A DNA stretch of 64,000 bases, taken from positions 7,986,087 through 8,050,086 of the forward strand of contig NZ_JAPDNR010000001.1 in assembly GCF_025989125.1 (NCBI RefSeq), written 5' to 3'. The notes under the pieces are model-generated. The model had not been told where the DNA came from, searched no databases, and saw nothing but the letters and a program-made list of their open reading frames with translations. Below, one piece after another: positions 14,348 through 23,597 of this stretch. The stretch is from Chitinophaga nivalis. GTDB taxonomy: Bacteria; Bacteroidota; Bacteroidia; Chitinophagales; Chitinophagaceae. Numbering within the stretch: the stretch's first letter is position 1; every line of letters starts with the position of its first letter. The position numbers and the translations under genes were made by a program.

Positions 14348-14992
14348 ATGAAATACCTGCGTCCTGTCATCTTCCTGACATTCATCGCCTATTTCGTGAT
14401 GACGTTTATTTTCACCATGCCGGATAATTATCTCTATCTAAAACTATATCCGCAAGGCAAAACCTTTCAGTTCTGGCTATTCCAGCGCTGGGGTTTCTTT
14501 GCGCCACCACCGGACTTTGATGAACGCCTCTATTACGAATTCCGGGATAAAAAAACACAACAGGTAAAAGTAGTAGAAGTACTGGCACACATCACGGAAC
14601 AAAAACAAAAAAAAGCCCCCTTCAACTGGCATGAGGAAATACTGGATTATGTGATCTCCGGCAATGTAGGCGGCGTATCAGATATTTCTTCTGAGCTGCA
14701 CGACAATCTGCATTATCAGCAACAACTAAAGAACAAAACAGGCATTGATACCGCCGGCGAAATCACTATTAAAAACTATATCCAGCAAAGCAGTTCTTTC
14801 CTGACACTCAGCAACTACGGTACACTCGTGGCCAGGGAACATGGTATCGATACCGCTACCCACGATATGCGGCTCATCACCACCCGTATTCTGCTGCCCC
14901 GGTTTTCTGAAAGAAATGACCCACACCCCCAAACCCGAAAAGAGGAAGCGGTTTTCATGAGCGATTACTTATCATTTAATCAACAAAAATAA
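14348..14992 (+). CDS. Membrane-anchored protein, DUF5819/SdpA-like
   Basis: This 214-residue protein has one N-terminal membrane segment (about 5-24, VIFLTFIAYFVMTFIFTMP). It is followed by FQFWLFQRWGFFAPPPDFDERL (about 41-62, quoted here as two parts: FQFWLFQRWGFF and APPPDFDERL). The Q-x-W-x-F-F-A-P-x-P pattern is what I remember from DUF5819 and SdpA-family proteins, which usually neighbour an HTTM/SdpB protein. Exactly such a gene starts 6 bases downstream. The remaining part is soluble and would lie outside the cytoplasmic membrane. Family assignment is from memory of the motif; function in maturation or export of a peptide is inference. Confidence 0.65.
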   Translation: MKYLRPVIFLTFIAYFVMTFIFTMPDNYLYLKLYPQGKTFQFWLFQRWGFFAPPPDFDERLYYEFRDKKTQQVKVVEVLAHITEQKQKKAPFNWHEEILDYVISGNVGGVSDISSELHDNLHYQQQLKNKTGIDTAGEITIKNYIQQSSSFLTLSNYGTLVAREHGIDTATHDMRLITTRILLPRFSERNDPHPQTRKEEAVFMSDYLSFNQQK

Positions 14993-14998
14993 TACGCC

Positions 14999-15940
14999 AT
15001 GTATAGTCTAATGATCCGCATGGAAGAAAGAAACAATTACGCTTTTTACCTGGCCGTATTCCGGGTATTCATCTGTTTTCACCTGTTCAAGACGATTGTT
15101 TTTCAATGGCCTTACCTCGACATCCTGTACGGTCCCCAATCCTTTATTTCGCCCACTCCGACCGTACTCACGGAACTACTGGGTATTCAAAGCTCCGTTA
15201 TCCGGGAACATTATCAGGTATTTATTACGACCTACCTGGTAGTCATTGTACTCTTCCTCTTTGGCATCGGCAAACATTTCACAGCACTCCTCTTATTTCT
15301 GCTGTATGAAACCGTACAACGCCTGTGTAACATTGTATTGAATGGTGGGGATAACTTCATGCGTTTTGTGGTATTATACATGGTATTCGCAGACAGCTAT
15401 CAATACTTTAGTATCAAGGCCCTGCAGATCCGGAACGAAACCCTGCAACGCCTGTCCAACCTCTTCTCCAACCTGGCAGTACGGGCAGTAACCATCCATT
15501 TCTGCATCGTTTATTTCTGGTCGGCCTTCCATAAGATTCATGCAAATGTGTGGTTCAATGGTGTAGCCACCTATTATATCATGAGCCTCGCCCGTTTCAA
15601 AGGCACCCCCTGGAACGATCTGCTGGTCAAAAACGGTTATTTTGTCACCATCACTACTTACGCTACCCTGTTGATAGAAATGTATTTTCCGGTACTGGTA
15701 TGGTTCCGCCAAACCCGAGTACCGATCATTCTGTGCGGCATTGCACTTCACCTGGGGATCTATGTATTCATGATGATATACGGCTTTGAAATCATCTTCA
15801 TCATGACCTACGGATTTTTCTTCAATGATCGGGAATGGCTGGGACTACTCAATAAAATCATCCATCGTATCAACAAAATCATCCGGTGGAAAATTCCTGC
15901 ATTACCGGTTGTGCCGCATCAGGAAATCAGGTTAACATAG
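14999..15940 (+). CDS. HTTM-like (SdpB/vitamin K carboxylase-like) membrane protein
   Basis: This 313-residue protein has several membrane helices, for example around 18-38, 78-105, 115-135, 160-180, 215-235 and 240-275. Features that suggest the HTTM family are an early Arg in an amphipathic first helix (FYLAVFRVFICFHLFK), a mid-protein VYFWSAFHKIH motif, and a late HLGIYVFMMIYGFEIIFIM helix. HTTM domains occur in vitamin K-dependent gamma-carboxylase and in SdpB, needed for maturation of the Bacillus SDP toxin. It starts 6 bases after its partner at 14348-14992. The substrate is unknown. Confidence 0.7.
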   Translation: MYSLMIRMEERNNYAFYLAVFRVFICFHLFKTIVFQWPYLDILYGPQSFISPTPTVLTELLGIQSSVIREHYQVFITTYLVVIVLFLFGIGKHFTALLLFLLYETVQRLCNIVLNGGDNFMRFVVLYMVFADSYQYFSIKALQIRNETLQRLSNLFSNLAVRAVTIHFCIVYFWSAFHKIHANVWFNGVATYYIMSLARFKGTPWNDLLVKNGYFVTITTYATLLIEMYFPVLVWFRQTRVPIILCGIALHLGIYVFMMIYGFEIIFIMTYGFFFNDREWLGLLNKIIHRINKIIRWKIPALPVVPHQEIRLT

Positions 15941-15977
15941 CTTATTTCAGCGGGATACCATTATCTCTTTCTTCATA

Positions 15978-16012
15978 AAAAAACGCCCCGCAGGATTTGC
16001 GGGGCGTTTTTT
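15978..16012. terminator. Bidirectional terminator
   Basis: ACGCCCCGCA (15983-15992) and TGCGGGGCGT (15998-16007) form a perfect GC-rich stem around a 5-base loop, with A-runs to the left and T-runs to the right. It ends the HTTM gene on the plus strand and the phosphodiesterase gene on the minus strand (stop at 16014). Confidence 0.92.
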
Positions 16013-16013
16013 A

Positions 16014-17357
16014 TTAGCGGGTGGTAGTAATACCTGGTGGCACTTTGCCATCCACCTTTTCAAAAGGCAGCCCCAACAGCTGCGCGATCAGCGGCGCTAC
16101 ATCGGTTACATTCATTTCCACTACGTGACTGCCCGGCAGAATACCGGCGCCATATGCCACAAAGCCGGTCTGTATTTCCTTAAAATCAGGATAATAACCG
16201 TGGGTACCGCCTTTGGCGGCCTTTATCAGCTCTCCCTTGCGGGCGCCACTCATGGTGACACCTTTAGCCGCAGCCAGGGCCAGGGCCGCAGATGGATCTG
16301 CACCGATAGCCGTCAATGCAGTACGGTCCAGTACTTTAAACAGCTGTTGCTGTGCCGCCGGCAACGCTTTCAGTATTGCTTTTACCTTTTCCAGGGTTGC
16401 CTGGTCTTTCGGATTTTTCAGGTATAAAAAAGCGGCGCCGCCAGCGGTATGAAACTGTGCTTTCCAGTCTCCTTTCTGAACATCATTCAGCAGTCCATGT
16501 TGCGCCAGTAACAGGTTGGGGGCAAAAGACTGTTGTATATCCACAAAACCGTGATCACCGGTGACGATGATGGCGGTGCTATCGTATATGCCTGCCCGTT
16601 TGAGTGCTTCCACAATCGTACCCAGTGCGCGGTCTGCGCCGGCCACTGCTTTTCTTACGAGGAAACCATCGCGGCCTTCTTCATGTTCATAATGATCTGT
16701 ACAAGCCAGGTGCAAGGTGGTGAAAGCAGGTTTATAGGTACGAATGAGATAGGCCGACATACGCGCTACGTTTTCGTCCATGATCATCTCTCCGTTTTCC
16801 ATCGCAAAGTCTGCCGGCGTAATTTTTCCGGTAGCCTGCTCCTGTACTTCTTCCCATAATCCCTTTGGATAAGCGCTGGCAGCAGTAGCCATCCTACGGT
16901 CTTTATCCTTGCCCAGTGGCCAGATATCGGGGATATTATAGTCTACCGGCGCGCCTACCGTTACCGGCCAGATCACGTTGGCGGATGTTTTGCCGGCTTT
17001 ACGCACGGCATCATACAATGTAGGCGTTTTCAGGGCAGTGTAATACCAATACCACTTTCCGGTAGCACTATCGCCTTCAAACGGCGTATTATAATAGATG
17101 CCATGTCTGGCGGGTGTTACCCCGGTAATCAAAGACGTATGATTGGGATAGGTAACGGAAGGAAATACACTGTTTACGCCTGCAGCATAAGCCCCTTTTT
17201 CTTTCATCATACGCAGGTTCACCATTCCCCAGGAAGGGTCGGTGTAGAAGTCGGGCCGGAAACCATCGATGGTAATCAGCACCACATGTTTCGCCTGTTG
17301 TGCCATGGCAGCTGCTCCCAGCAACATGCCACCGGCTATCAGTAATATCTTTTTCAT
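16014..17357 (-). CDS. Secreted nucleotide pyrophosphatase/phosphodiesterase (NPP family)
   Basis: This 447-residue protein of the alkaline phosphatase superfamily has a signal peptide (MKKILLIAGGMLLGAAAMAQ). Metal and catalytic motifs are VLITIDGFRPDF with the first metal Asp, FPSVTYPNHTSLITG with the nucleophile Thr, ACTDHYEHEEG, VTGDHGFVD and the late GTHGYYPD. Family members cleave phosphodiester or pyrophosphate bonds in nucleotides or lipids, outside the cytoplasm. It lies 16 bases after the SusD gene, so it is probably the last gene of this SusCD operon and acts on the imported ligand. The exact substrate is not visible. Confidence 0.9.
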   Translation of the reverse strand: MKKILLIAGGMLLGAAAMAQQAKHVVLITIDGFRPDFYTDPSWGMVNLRMMKEKGAYAAGVNSVFPSVTYPNHTSLITGVTPARHGIYYNTPFEGDSATGKWYWYYTALKTPTLYDAVRKAGKTSANVIWPVTVGAPVDYNIPDIWPLGKDKDRRMATAASAYPKGLWEEVQEQATGKITPADFAMENGEMIMDENVARMSAYLIRTYKPAFTTLHLACTDHYEHEEGRDGFLVRKAVAGADRALGTIVEALKRAGIYDSTAIIVTGDHGFVDIQQSFAPNLLLAQHGLLNDVQKGDWKAQFHTAGGAAFLYLKNPKDQATLEKVKAILKALPAAQQQLFKVLDRTALTAIGADPSAALALAAAKGVTMSGARKGELIKAAKGGTHGYYPDFKEIQTGFVAYGAGILPGSHVVEMNVTDVAPLIAQLLGLPFEKVDGKVPPGITTTR

Positions 17358-17373
17358 GCTATATTATTTTAAA

Positions 17374-19107
17374 TTACTGCCAGTCTTTGTTTTGTTTCAG
17401 TGCGGGATTTAATACAATCTCATTATACGGTATCGGATATACGTATTTATAGGTTTCCCATTTCCTTTCGATATTACTCAGCCAGATCAGGTTACCTTTA
17501 GTACCTTCCGACAGCCTAGTCTGATCATCATCTATCAGAAAATAATACACGCCCGGTACTTTTGTGGCAGGTGTTTTCTTGACGAAGGATACATCCGGCT
17601 TCCCATCTTCATTCAGGTCCATCAGTACATCCATGGCCGCTACATATAAACCATCATATACATTTTCCAGCAGCTTGCCGGCATCCCAGCGAATCAGGTC
17701 ATAAAACCGGAAGCCTTCCAGTGCCAGTTCAATTCCCCGCTCCCTTCTGATTTCCAGCAATACGGCATCGCTGACACCCGGGAAGTATTTCTTCATCAGG
17801 AAAGGATCGGCCGTCACCGGCATATCTGCCTGCTGAATGCCCGCTCTGTTACGCAGCAATTTAATTGTCTGATTCCAGTCTTCGGGCGAGAAATCATTTA
17901 ATACGGCTTTCGCCTCTGCTTCATTGAGCAATACTTCCGCATAGCGGATGATAGGGATGGAGTTGTTATTTTCTCCTACACCGTCTGTTGCCTTAGCATC
18001 CAGTGTATACTTCAACGGCTGATAACCGGTATAGCTATACGTAAAATCAGGCGGTGCTGCTTGTCCTTCGCGGTTGTATTTACCCATGCGGATGGTTTGC
18101 TGCAAACGCAGGTCCCTGTTTTTCACTTCTTCCTGAAAAGGTATTTTATCGAAATCTGCTTTGTCGGTAAAGCGGCTGCCATCCCGGTTCAGGTAGGTAT
18201 CAGTAAATGTTTTCACCAGGCTCAAACGGTTGCCATAGGTAGCACTGGTAAAGAACCAGTTGGCATCGTTGAATACCCGCCAGCTTTTGTTACATACATA
18301 GGCCAGTATTACCTCATCCGCATTCGGTGTTTCATTGATAAACAGGTTGCGGTAATTCATGGCAGGATCACCACTGGCGTTGAGTTTATACTGCCCGCTT
18401 TTCCGCACTTCCGCTGCAGCGCTGGCAGCAGCTTTCAGCCACACATCGGCATTGGGTAAATTTAATGCCGAACGATATTTACGGAAAGTGCCTTCAAACA
18501 AACATACCCGTGATTTAAATGCCAGCGCCACCCATTTGGTGATCTGTGAGCAGCTGTTGTCTTTTTTTGCCCGGATATTGGCGCAGGCAAAGTCCAGGTC
18601 GGCCAACACGCTGTCCATTACATTTACCCGCGGATCACGTCCTTTATAGAGATCCGGATCGGAGATGGTCATGGTTTTATTGTACCAGGGTACATCACCG
18701 AAACGTTTTACTTTTTCGAAATAGAACATGGCCCGGAAAAAGCGCGCCAGTCCGGCATAGTGATTCCTGGCTTCTGTTGTTACATTGGCCTGGCCATAAT
18801 GTTCCAGGAAATAATTGATATTACGTAACTCCTTCCAATCCCAGCCATTGGCCTGCGTTGCCGTATAGGCGCCCGGACGGATATACGCATTGGCATCTTT
18901 CCCGGCCAGATAATCGCTCATGACATCTCCCCGGATAATATCATTACCGGAAGGCAGGATGTTGTAAAAAGAGTTGGCATATAACTGCAGATCTGATTCT
19001 GTTTTAAAAGCGTTGTCCGGACTCAGTTTGTCGAATGGTTTCAGATCAAGCTCCTTCTTACATCCCACCATTACCAGGACCAATAACAGGTAAATACTAT
19101 TTTTCAT
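17374..19107 (-). CDS. SusD/RagB family substrate-binding lipoprotein
   Basis: This outer-membrane lipoprotein caps a SusC transporter and binds the nutrient. I use the start at 19107 (MKNSIYLLLVLVMVGCKKE), which gives a compact lipoprotein signal with the lipidated Cys at residue 15; a frame starting four codons earlier also exists. The N-terminal TPR-like helices include ELRNINYFLEHYGQA and ARFFRAMFYFEKVKRFGDVPW. The C-terminal part has EVLLNEAEAK and the ERGIELALEGFRFYDLIRW motif common to the family. It is 577 residues, 18 bases after the SusC stop. Confidence 0.95.
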   Translation of the reverse strand: MKNSIYLLLVLVMVGCKKELDLKPFDKLSPDNAFKTESDLQLYANSFYNILPSGNDIIRGDVMSDYLAGKDANAYIRPGAYTATQANGWDWKELRNINYFLEHYGQANVTTEARNHYAGLARFFRAMFYFEKVKRFGDVPWYNKTMTISDPDLYKGRDPRVNVMDSVLADLDFACANIRAKKDNSCSQITKWVALAFKSRVCLFEGTFRKYRSALNLPNADVWLKAAASAAAEVRKSGQYKLNASGDPAMNYRNLFINETPNADEVILAYVCNKSWRVFNDANWFFTSATYGNRLSLVKTFTDTYLNRDGSRFTDKADFDKIPFQEEVKNRDLRLQQTIRMGKYNREGQAAPPDFTYSYTGYQPLKYTLDAKATDGVGENNNSIPIIRYAEVLLNEAEAKAVLNDFSPEDWNQTIKLLRNRAGIQQADMPVTADPFLMKKYFPGVSDAVLLEIRRERGIELALEGFRFYDLIRWDAGKLLENVYDGLYVAAMDVLMDLNEDGKPDVSFVKKTPATKVPGVYYFLIDDDQTRLSEGTKGNLIWLSNIERKWETYKYVYPIPYNEIVLNPALKQNKDWQ

Positions 19108-19125
19108 TGTAGTAAGCATTAAACG

Positions 19126-22100
19126 TTAAAAAGTGACACTCACACCAACCGTATATGTTTTCAACATCGGATAAGACATTCCATTTCCCGCACCCTTACT
19201 CAGCTCCGGATCTCCGCCTTCAATTACTTCGGGATCCAGCGTTCTCATAATGCGGTACATCGGCGACCATGTCCACAGGTTTTGTCCGGTGAAATAGATA
19301 CGTGCCTGCTGTATCTTCGCTTTCGAGATCCATTCCTTTGGCAGGTTATATCCCACCGTCAGGTTTTTCAGGCGCACATAAGCCACGTTCTGTACATATT
19401 TCTGTTGTTTCACCGTTAACTCCGCATTTGCATTCAGTGCGGTATAGCCACGGAAGCGGGGGAAATAGGCATCCGGATTTTCTTCTGACCAGCGATTATC
19501 CAGAATTTCTGCAGGCATCCAGCTGTAAGGACGATTGTACTGGCCCCAGAAAAGGGATGCATCTGTACCCGGCCACCAGTCTCTTTTTCCTACTCCCTGG
19601 AAGAACACATTGATAAAGAAATTATTCCAGCTGGCGGCACCTGTTACGCCAAAAGCATAACGTGGCTCGGAGTTACCCACTACCTGCTGATCGCCCGGAT
19701 CACCCAAAGTACCTTTACCCTGATCTATTTTCCCGTTGCCATCGAGGTCTTTATAACGGATATCACCCGGTTTCAGGATGTTGGCATTGGATACCCTTAT
19801 AAAAGACTGATCTACTTTATGGTTTTTAATGGCTGCCTCATTTTCGAAATAACCATCGTTCACAAATCCCCAGAAATCACCTACCCGCATTCCTTCATAG
19901 TAGGTATTAATAAGTCCGCTGGGGTTATTGAAACGGGTGATATAAGATACATTGTCAGATAATACCACCCCAACAGAATAGTTAAAAGGCTTGCCATCTG
20001 CCTGGAAGGCATCGCTCCAGTTGACAGATAGCTCCCATCCTTTTGTTTTCAGATCGGCATAGTTGCCTTTGGGTACACTGTCGCCAAATACAGCAGGTAA
20101 GGGTTGGCCAACGGTAAACATATTAGTGGTATACCGGGTGTATTTATCAAAGTTTACTTTCAGCCGGTTGCTGAGGAAAGCAGCATCCACGCCCACATTC
20201 ACGGTAGTAGATTTTTCCCAGGTCAGACCATCCGGAATGACATTGGGTTTCTGGGTATAATCCGGTAAGATACCGCCGATCACCATCCCCATTTTCTTTA
20301 CCGCCATTTTCTCCAGGAACTGATAAGGATCTACGTTACCATTGCCCAGGGAACCATAGGAGGCGCGGATTTTAAAATCGGAAACAGCTGCCGGAGAAAT
20401 GTGCCAGAATTTTTCTTTAGATACACGCCAGCCGGCAGATGCAGATGGGAAGAAGCCATACTGCTGCGTACGCGGGAACTTGGAAGAACCATCATAACGA
20501 CCGTTTACTTCCAGCAGGTATCTTTCATCATAGTTATAATTCAAACGGAAAAATCCACCGAGTGTACGCCACTCATAACCGCCACCCGTCAGGCGATAAT
20601 CCAGTCCGTTCATCAGGGAGAAGTCCGGCAAATCGGTATTGATAATGCCATCCCGCTGGAAATAACGGGATTTGTATAACGTATTTTCATAGTTATACCC
20701 CATCAATATTTTAAAATAATGTTTCGCGAAGCGTTGTTCAAAATCCGCGTACAGGTTCATACCGGTGTAATTGGTGCGGCCCTGGTCTTCATTCATTTTG
20801 CTTTCCCCGCGGGTCAGTATTACACCCGGCGCTTTGCTGTAAGGCACCGGTGTATATAAACGGGTTTCCACACCGGAGGTATGTGCATAGGTAAAGTCGC
20901 CGTTTATATGCAGCCTGTTGTCCAGAAAGCTGGTCGTAAAGCGGGAAGTATTACGCAACATTAACTGCGTCTGATCGGAATAGTTATTACCGCTGATAAA
21001 GCTGCCGAAAACAATCGACGCATTTTCCGTTAAAGTACCATCCGGATTTTTCAGCATCGCTACCGGGAACGCCTCATCGGAGATTCTTCTCCACACAGGG
21101 GTATTACCGGGATGATTGAGGATAGGATAAAAATAAGTACGTTGGGAGAAATCAAAGTTATTTTCCACACGGAGCCAGGAGAATGGTTTCACTGCTCCTT
21201 TTGCCCGCACATTGTACATTTTGAATTTATCCGGATTATAACGGAAGATACCATTCTGCGACATATATCTGCCGGAGAGATAATATTCAGATTTTGCACT
21301 ACCACCGGAAACGGATAATGTTTGTTCCGTAGCCGGATTATTATCTGCATATAATTCTTTAAACCAGTCGGTACTGCCATAATATATATAATTACCCGTA
21401 GCAGGATCCACAACGGTTTGCGGCAAAGAAGGATCTTCGTTCCTACGTTTCAGTTCATCCAGGTAATCCAGTGAAAACGGGAATACACTGTTGGCTTTCT
21501 GCGGATGTGATTTATAATCATTCCAGGCGTAAAATGCTTCATCAAAATTTTTCGCCCACTCATATCCGTTGGTGATAAGATTAGGCCGTATGGTACGGTC
21601 ATTCAGCGAATAGTTGCCGGAATAGGTCAGCTGGGTTCTGTCTTTAGCCGGGTGCTTGGTCGTAATCAATACCACGCCGAAACTGCCCCGTGCGCCATAG
21701 ATTGCCGCAGAAGCCGCATCTTTCAGCACCGATACACTTTCAATATCATTCGGATTCAGCAAATCGGGATCGCCGGGAACCCCATCAATCAATACCAGTG
21801 CGCTTCCGCCGGCACCGATAGAAGTCGTTCCCCTTACGTTGTAAGTAGCGCCCCGTATTGGTTTTCCATCGGTAATACGAATATTCAGATTGGGTAAAGC
21901 TCCTTGTAACCCTTTGGTAGCACTCGTCATAGGGCGGTTTTCAAATACTTCTTTCCCTACCTGGTCCACAGCACCGGTGAGGTTCAGTTTCTTTTGGGTG
22001 CCATAACCTACTACCACCACTTCACCCAGCGCAGCCGAAGATTCTTTTAACACCACATAAATAGAGTGTTCTTTCTGCGGGTCCAGATGTGTTTTAGTGA

Positions 22101-22458
22101 TGTGCTGCGTAACGTATCCTACATATACAATACTAAATACAAACGGGCCTTGTTGCTGACTATCATCAAAAATAAATACGCCTTGTTCGTTGGTCACGGC
22201 ATAACGCTTAAGGCTATCCGGACCACTTTTCAACTGTACAGAAGCGCCGGGTATCGGGCGTCCTTTTTCATCTTCGATCAGGCCTTTTATCCAGGCTTTT
22301 TTCTGGGCATGCGCCGGCAACCAGTTACTACAAATCAGCAGCAGCATGCAGATCAATTTACAACAGGATATCCCGGTTGTTTTTTTAGCAGCCAGTTGGT
22401 TCATCAGGGGCAAAGCTCCGCCCGTCACTACCTGGTAGCGATGTCTCATAGTACGCAA
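19126..22458 (-). CDS. SusC/RagA family TonB-dependent transporter (no STN domain)
   Basis: This is a 1110-residue outer-membrane importer. An N-terminal stretch of about 30 residues precedes the signal peptide core (LICMLLLICSNWLPAHAQ), so the true start may be an inner Met (for example residue 19). After cleavage comes a carboxypeptidase-regulatory-like beta domain (about 55-140, WIKGLIEDEKGRPIPGASVQL), then the plug (about 155-265) and the barrel, ending in VGVSVTF. No STN signalling domain is present, although a FecR anti-sigma gene lies 8 bases upstream. In E. coli, FecA signals to FecR through such a domain. It is followed by SusD and a phosphodiesterase. Confidence 0.95.
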   Translation of the reverse strand: MRTMRHRYQVVTGGALPLMNQLAAKKTTGISCCKLICMLLLICSNWLPAHAQKKAWIKGLIEDEKGRPIPGASVQLKSGPDSLKRYAVTNEQGVFIFDDSQQQGPFVFSIVYVGYVTQHITKTHLDPQKEHSIYVVLKESSAALGEVVVVGYGTQKKLNLTGAVDQVGKEVFENRPMTSATKGLQGALPNLNIRITDGKPIRGATYNVRGTTSIGAGGSALVLIDGVPGDPDLLNPNDIESVSVLKDAASAAIYGARGSFGVVLITTKHPAKDRTQLTYSGNYSLNDRTIRPNLITNGYEWAKNFDEAFYAWNDYKSHPQKANSVFPFSLDYLDELKRRNEDPSLPQTVVDPATGNYIYYGSTDWFKELYADNNPATEQTLSVSGGSAKSEYYLSGRYMSQNGIFRYNPDKFKMYNVRAKGAVKPFSWLRVENNFDFSQRTYFYPILNHPGNTPVWRRISDEAFPVAMLKNPDGTLTENASIVFGSFISGNNYSDQTQLMLRNTSRFTTSFLDNRLHINGDFTYAHTSGVETRLYTPVPYSKAPGVILTRGESKMNEDQGRTNYTGMNLYADFEQRFAKHYFKILMGYNYENTLYKSRYFQRDGIINTDLPDFSLMNGLDYRLTGGGYEWRTLGGFFRLNYNYDERYLLEVNGRYDGSSKFPRTQQYGFFPSASAGWRVSKEKFWHISPAAVSDFKIRASYGSLGNGNVDPYQFLEKMAVKKMGMVIGGILPDYTQKPNVIPDGLTWEKSTTVNVGVDAAFLSNRLKVNFDKYTRYTTNMFTVGQPLPAVFGDSVPKGNYADLKTKGWELSVNWSDAFQADGKPFNYSVGVVLSDNVSYITRFNNPSGLINTYYEGMRVGDFWGFVNDGYFENEAAIKNHKVDQSFIRVSNANILKPGDIRYKDLDGNGKIDQGKGTLGDPGDQQVVGNSEPRYAFGVTGAASWNNFFINVFFQGVGKRDWWPGTDASLFWGQYNRPYSWMPAEILDNRWSEENPDAYFPRFRGYTALNANAELTVKQQKYVQNVAYVRLKNLTVGYNLPKEWISKAKIQQARIYFTGQNLWTWSPMYRIMRTLDPEVIEGGDPELSKGAGNGMSYPMLKTYTVGVSVTF

Positions 22459-22466
22459 ATATTTAG

Positions 22467-23438
22467 TTAGTGATTTTTTTCTATACGATAACCCGTATGT
22501 GTTGTTACAATTTTCAAATCATGTAGCATGGCAATCCGATGCAGTACCTGTGCCAGTGAATCCGTATCCCGTATCACACCGGAGAAAGCAATATCCCGGA
22601 AGGCATCGTGTTGTACGTGAATATTTACCTGATATCCTTTGGCGATAGTATCCAGTACATTGGCCAGCGGCGTTTGATCAAACATTGCCGTGAAGCCACT
22701 CCGCGAGCCATAGGAAATAACCGGCGCCATTACAGCCGGCCGGGCCGGTGTAGCTGGTTGCAGTCGGGTAATACCGGTGTGCACATCGCATAACAACTGT
22801 TGTCCCGGCCGGAGATACATTGTTTGTGCGGTTGTTTTCACCATTACCTTTCCGGTGTGCAGGGTTACCTTTACTTCCTTTTCCATGCCTGCGATGGTAA
22901 AGGAAGTACCCAGTGCGGTAGTAGCTACCTGCTCACTGATCACAGTAAAGGGCGCCGTCGCACTTTTAGCCACGTTGAAAAAACCTTTTCCGTGTAGCAG
23001 TATTGTACGATCGCGGGCGCCGAAAGGAGCTGCAAAACGAATAGTTGCATCTTTATATAAAGTAACCAGCGAGCCATCCGGCAGGTTGATTTCTCTTGTA
23101 TTGCCTGTGGTATTACGGATGACCATACTATCCGGGTGAACCGCTTTTTGTATAACCAGTGTTTTTCGTGTATCCGTATGCGGTGCACGCATGATCCACC
23201 AGGTACCGGCCAGCAGTAATACAGCGGCAGCGGCGGCCCAACGCAACTGAAATACTTTTTTCCGGCTGATGCCCGCATTTATTTTTGCATATACCGCCTC
23301 CACTTCTTCCGGTGTCCAGGGAGCTTCCGGCAATAATCCTTCCCGGTTATACCAACGGTCATATTCTTCCTGTTCTGCACTGGTAGCCGTTCCATTCAGG
23401 TATTTTTCCAATAAGTATTGCAGCCGGGCTGGTGTCAT
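22467..23438 (-). CDS. FecR family anti-sigma factor
   Basis: This 323-residue inner-membrane regulator has a cytoplasmic N-terminus (about 1-64) beginning LQYLLEKYLNGTATSAEQEEY, which would bind the ECF sigma factor. One membrane helix follows (about 66-83, RWAAAAAVLLLAGTWWIM), then a periplasmic FecR domain with INLPDGSLVTLYKDATIRF and TALGTSF, and a C-terminal DUF4974-type domain (about 245-323). It is co-directional with SusC (8 bases), but its presumed sigma gene at 23598 is divergent, whereas the two other sigma/FecR pairs in this window are in tandem. Confidence 0.93.
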   Translation of the reverse strand: MTPARLQYLLEKYLNGTATSAEQEEYDRWYNREGLLPEAPWTPEEVEAVYAKINAGISRKKVFQLRWAAAAAVLLLAGTWWIMRAPHTDTRKTLVIQKAVHPDSMVIRNTTGNTREINLPDGSLVTLYKDATIRFAAPFGARDRTILLHGKGFFNVAKSATAPFTVISEQVATTALGTSFTIAGMEKEVKVTLHTGKVMVKTTAQTMYLRPGQQLLCDVHTGITRLQPATPARPAVMAPVISYGSRSGFTAMFDQTPLANVLDTIAKGYQVNIHVQHDAFRDIAFSGVIRDTDSLAQVLHRIAMLHDLKIVTTHTGYRIEKNH

Positions 23439-23597
23439 GAATCAGGTGTTTGCTATTAATATCACTTCAACACGTATTTCCCCCCAGTCCTTTTTTAAAA
23501 AAAAGCGGCAATTAATATTAAGTTAACATTACGCAGGTGTTTACCATAAGATAACATGGAAACTTTGCCATAGCCAATATCTTTACAGGCAAATTCT

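Noticed and set aside
23554..23571. ATG-GAA-ACT-TTG-CCA considered as start of the ECF sigma gene
   Set aside because: It is followed in frame by TAG, so it cannot start the gene unless there is a sequence error or suppression; noted as a hypothesis only.
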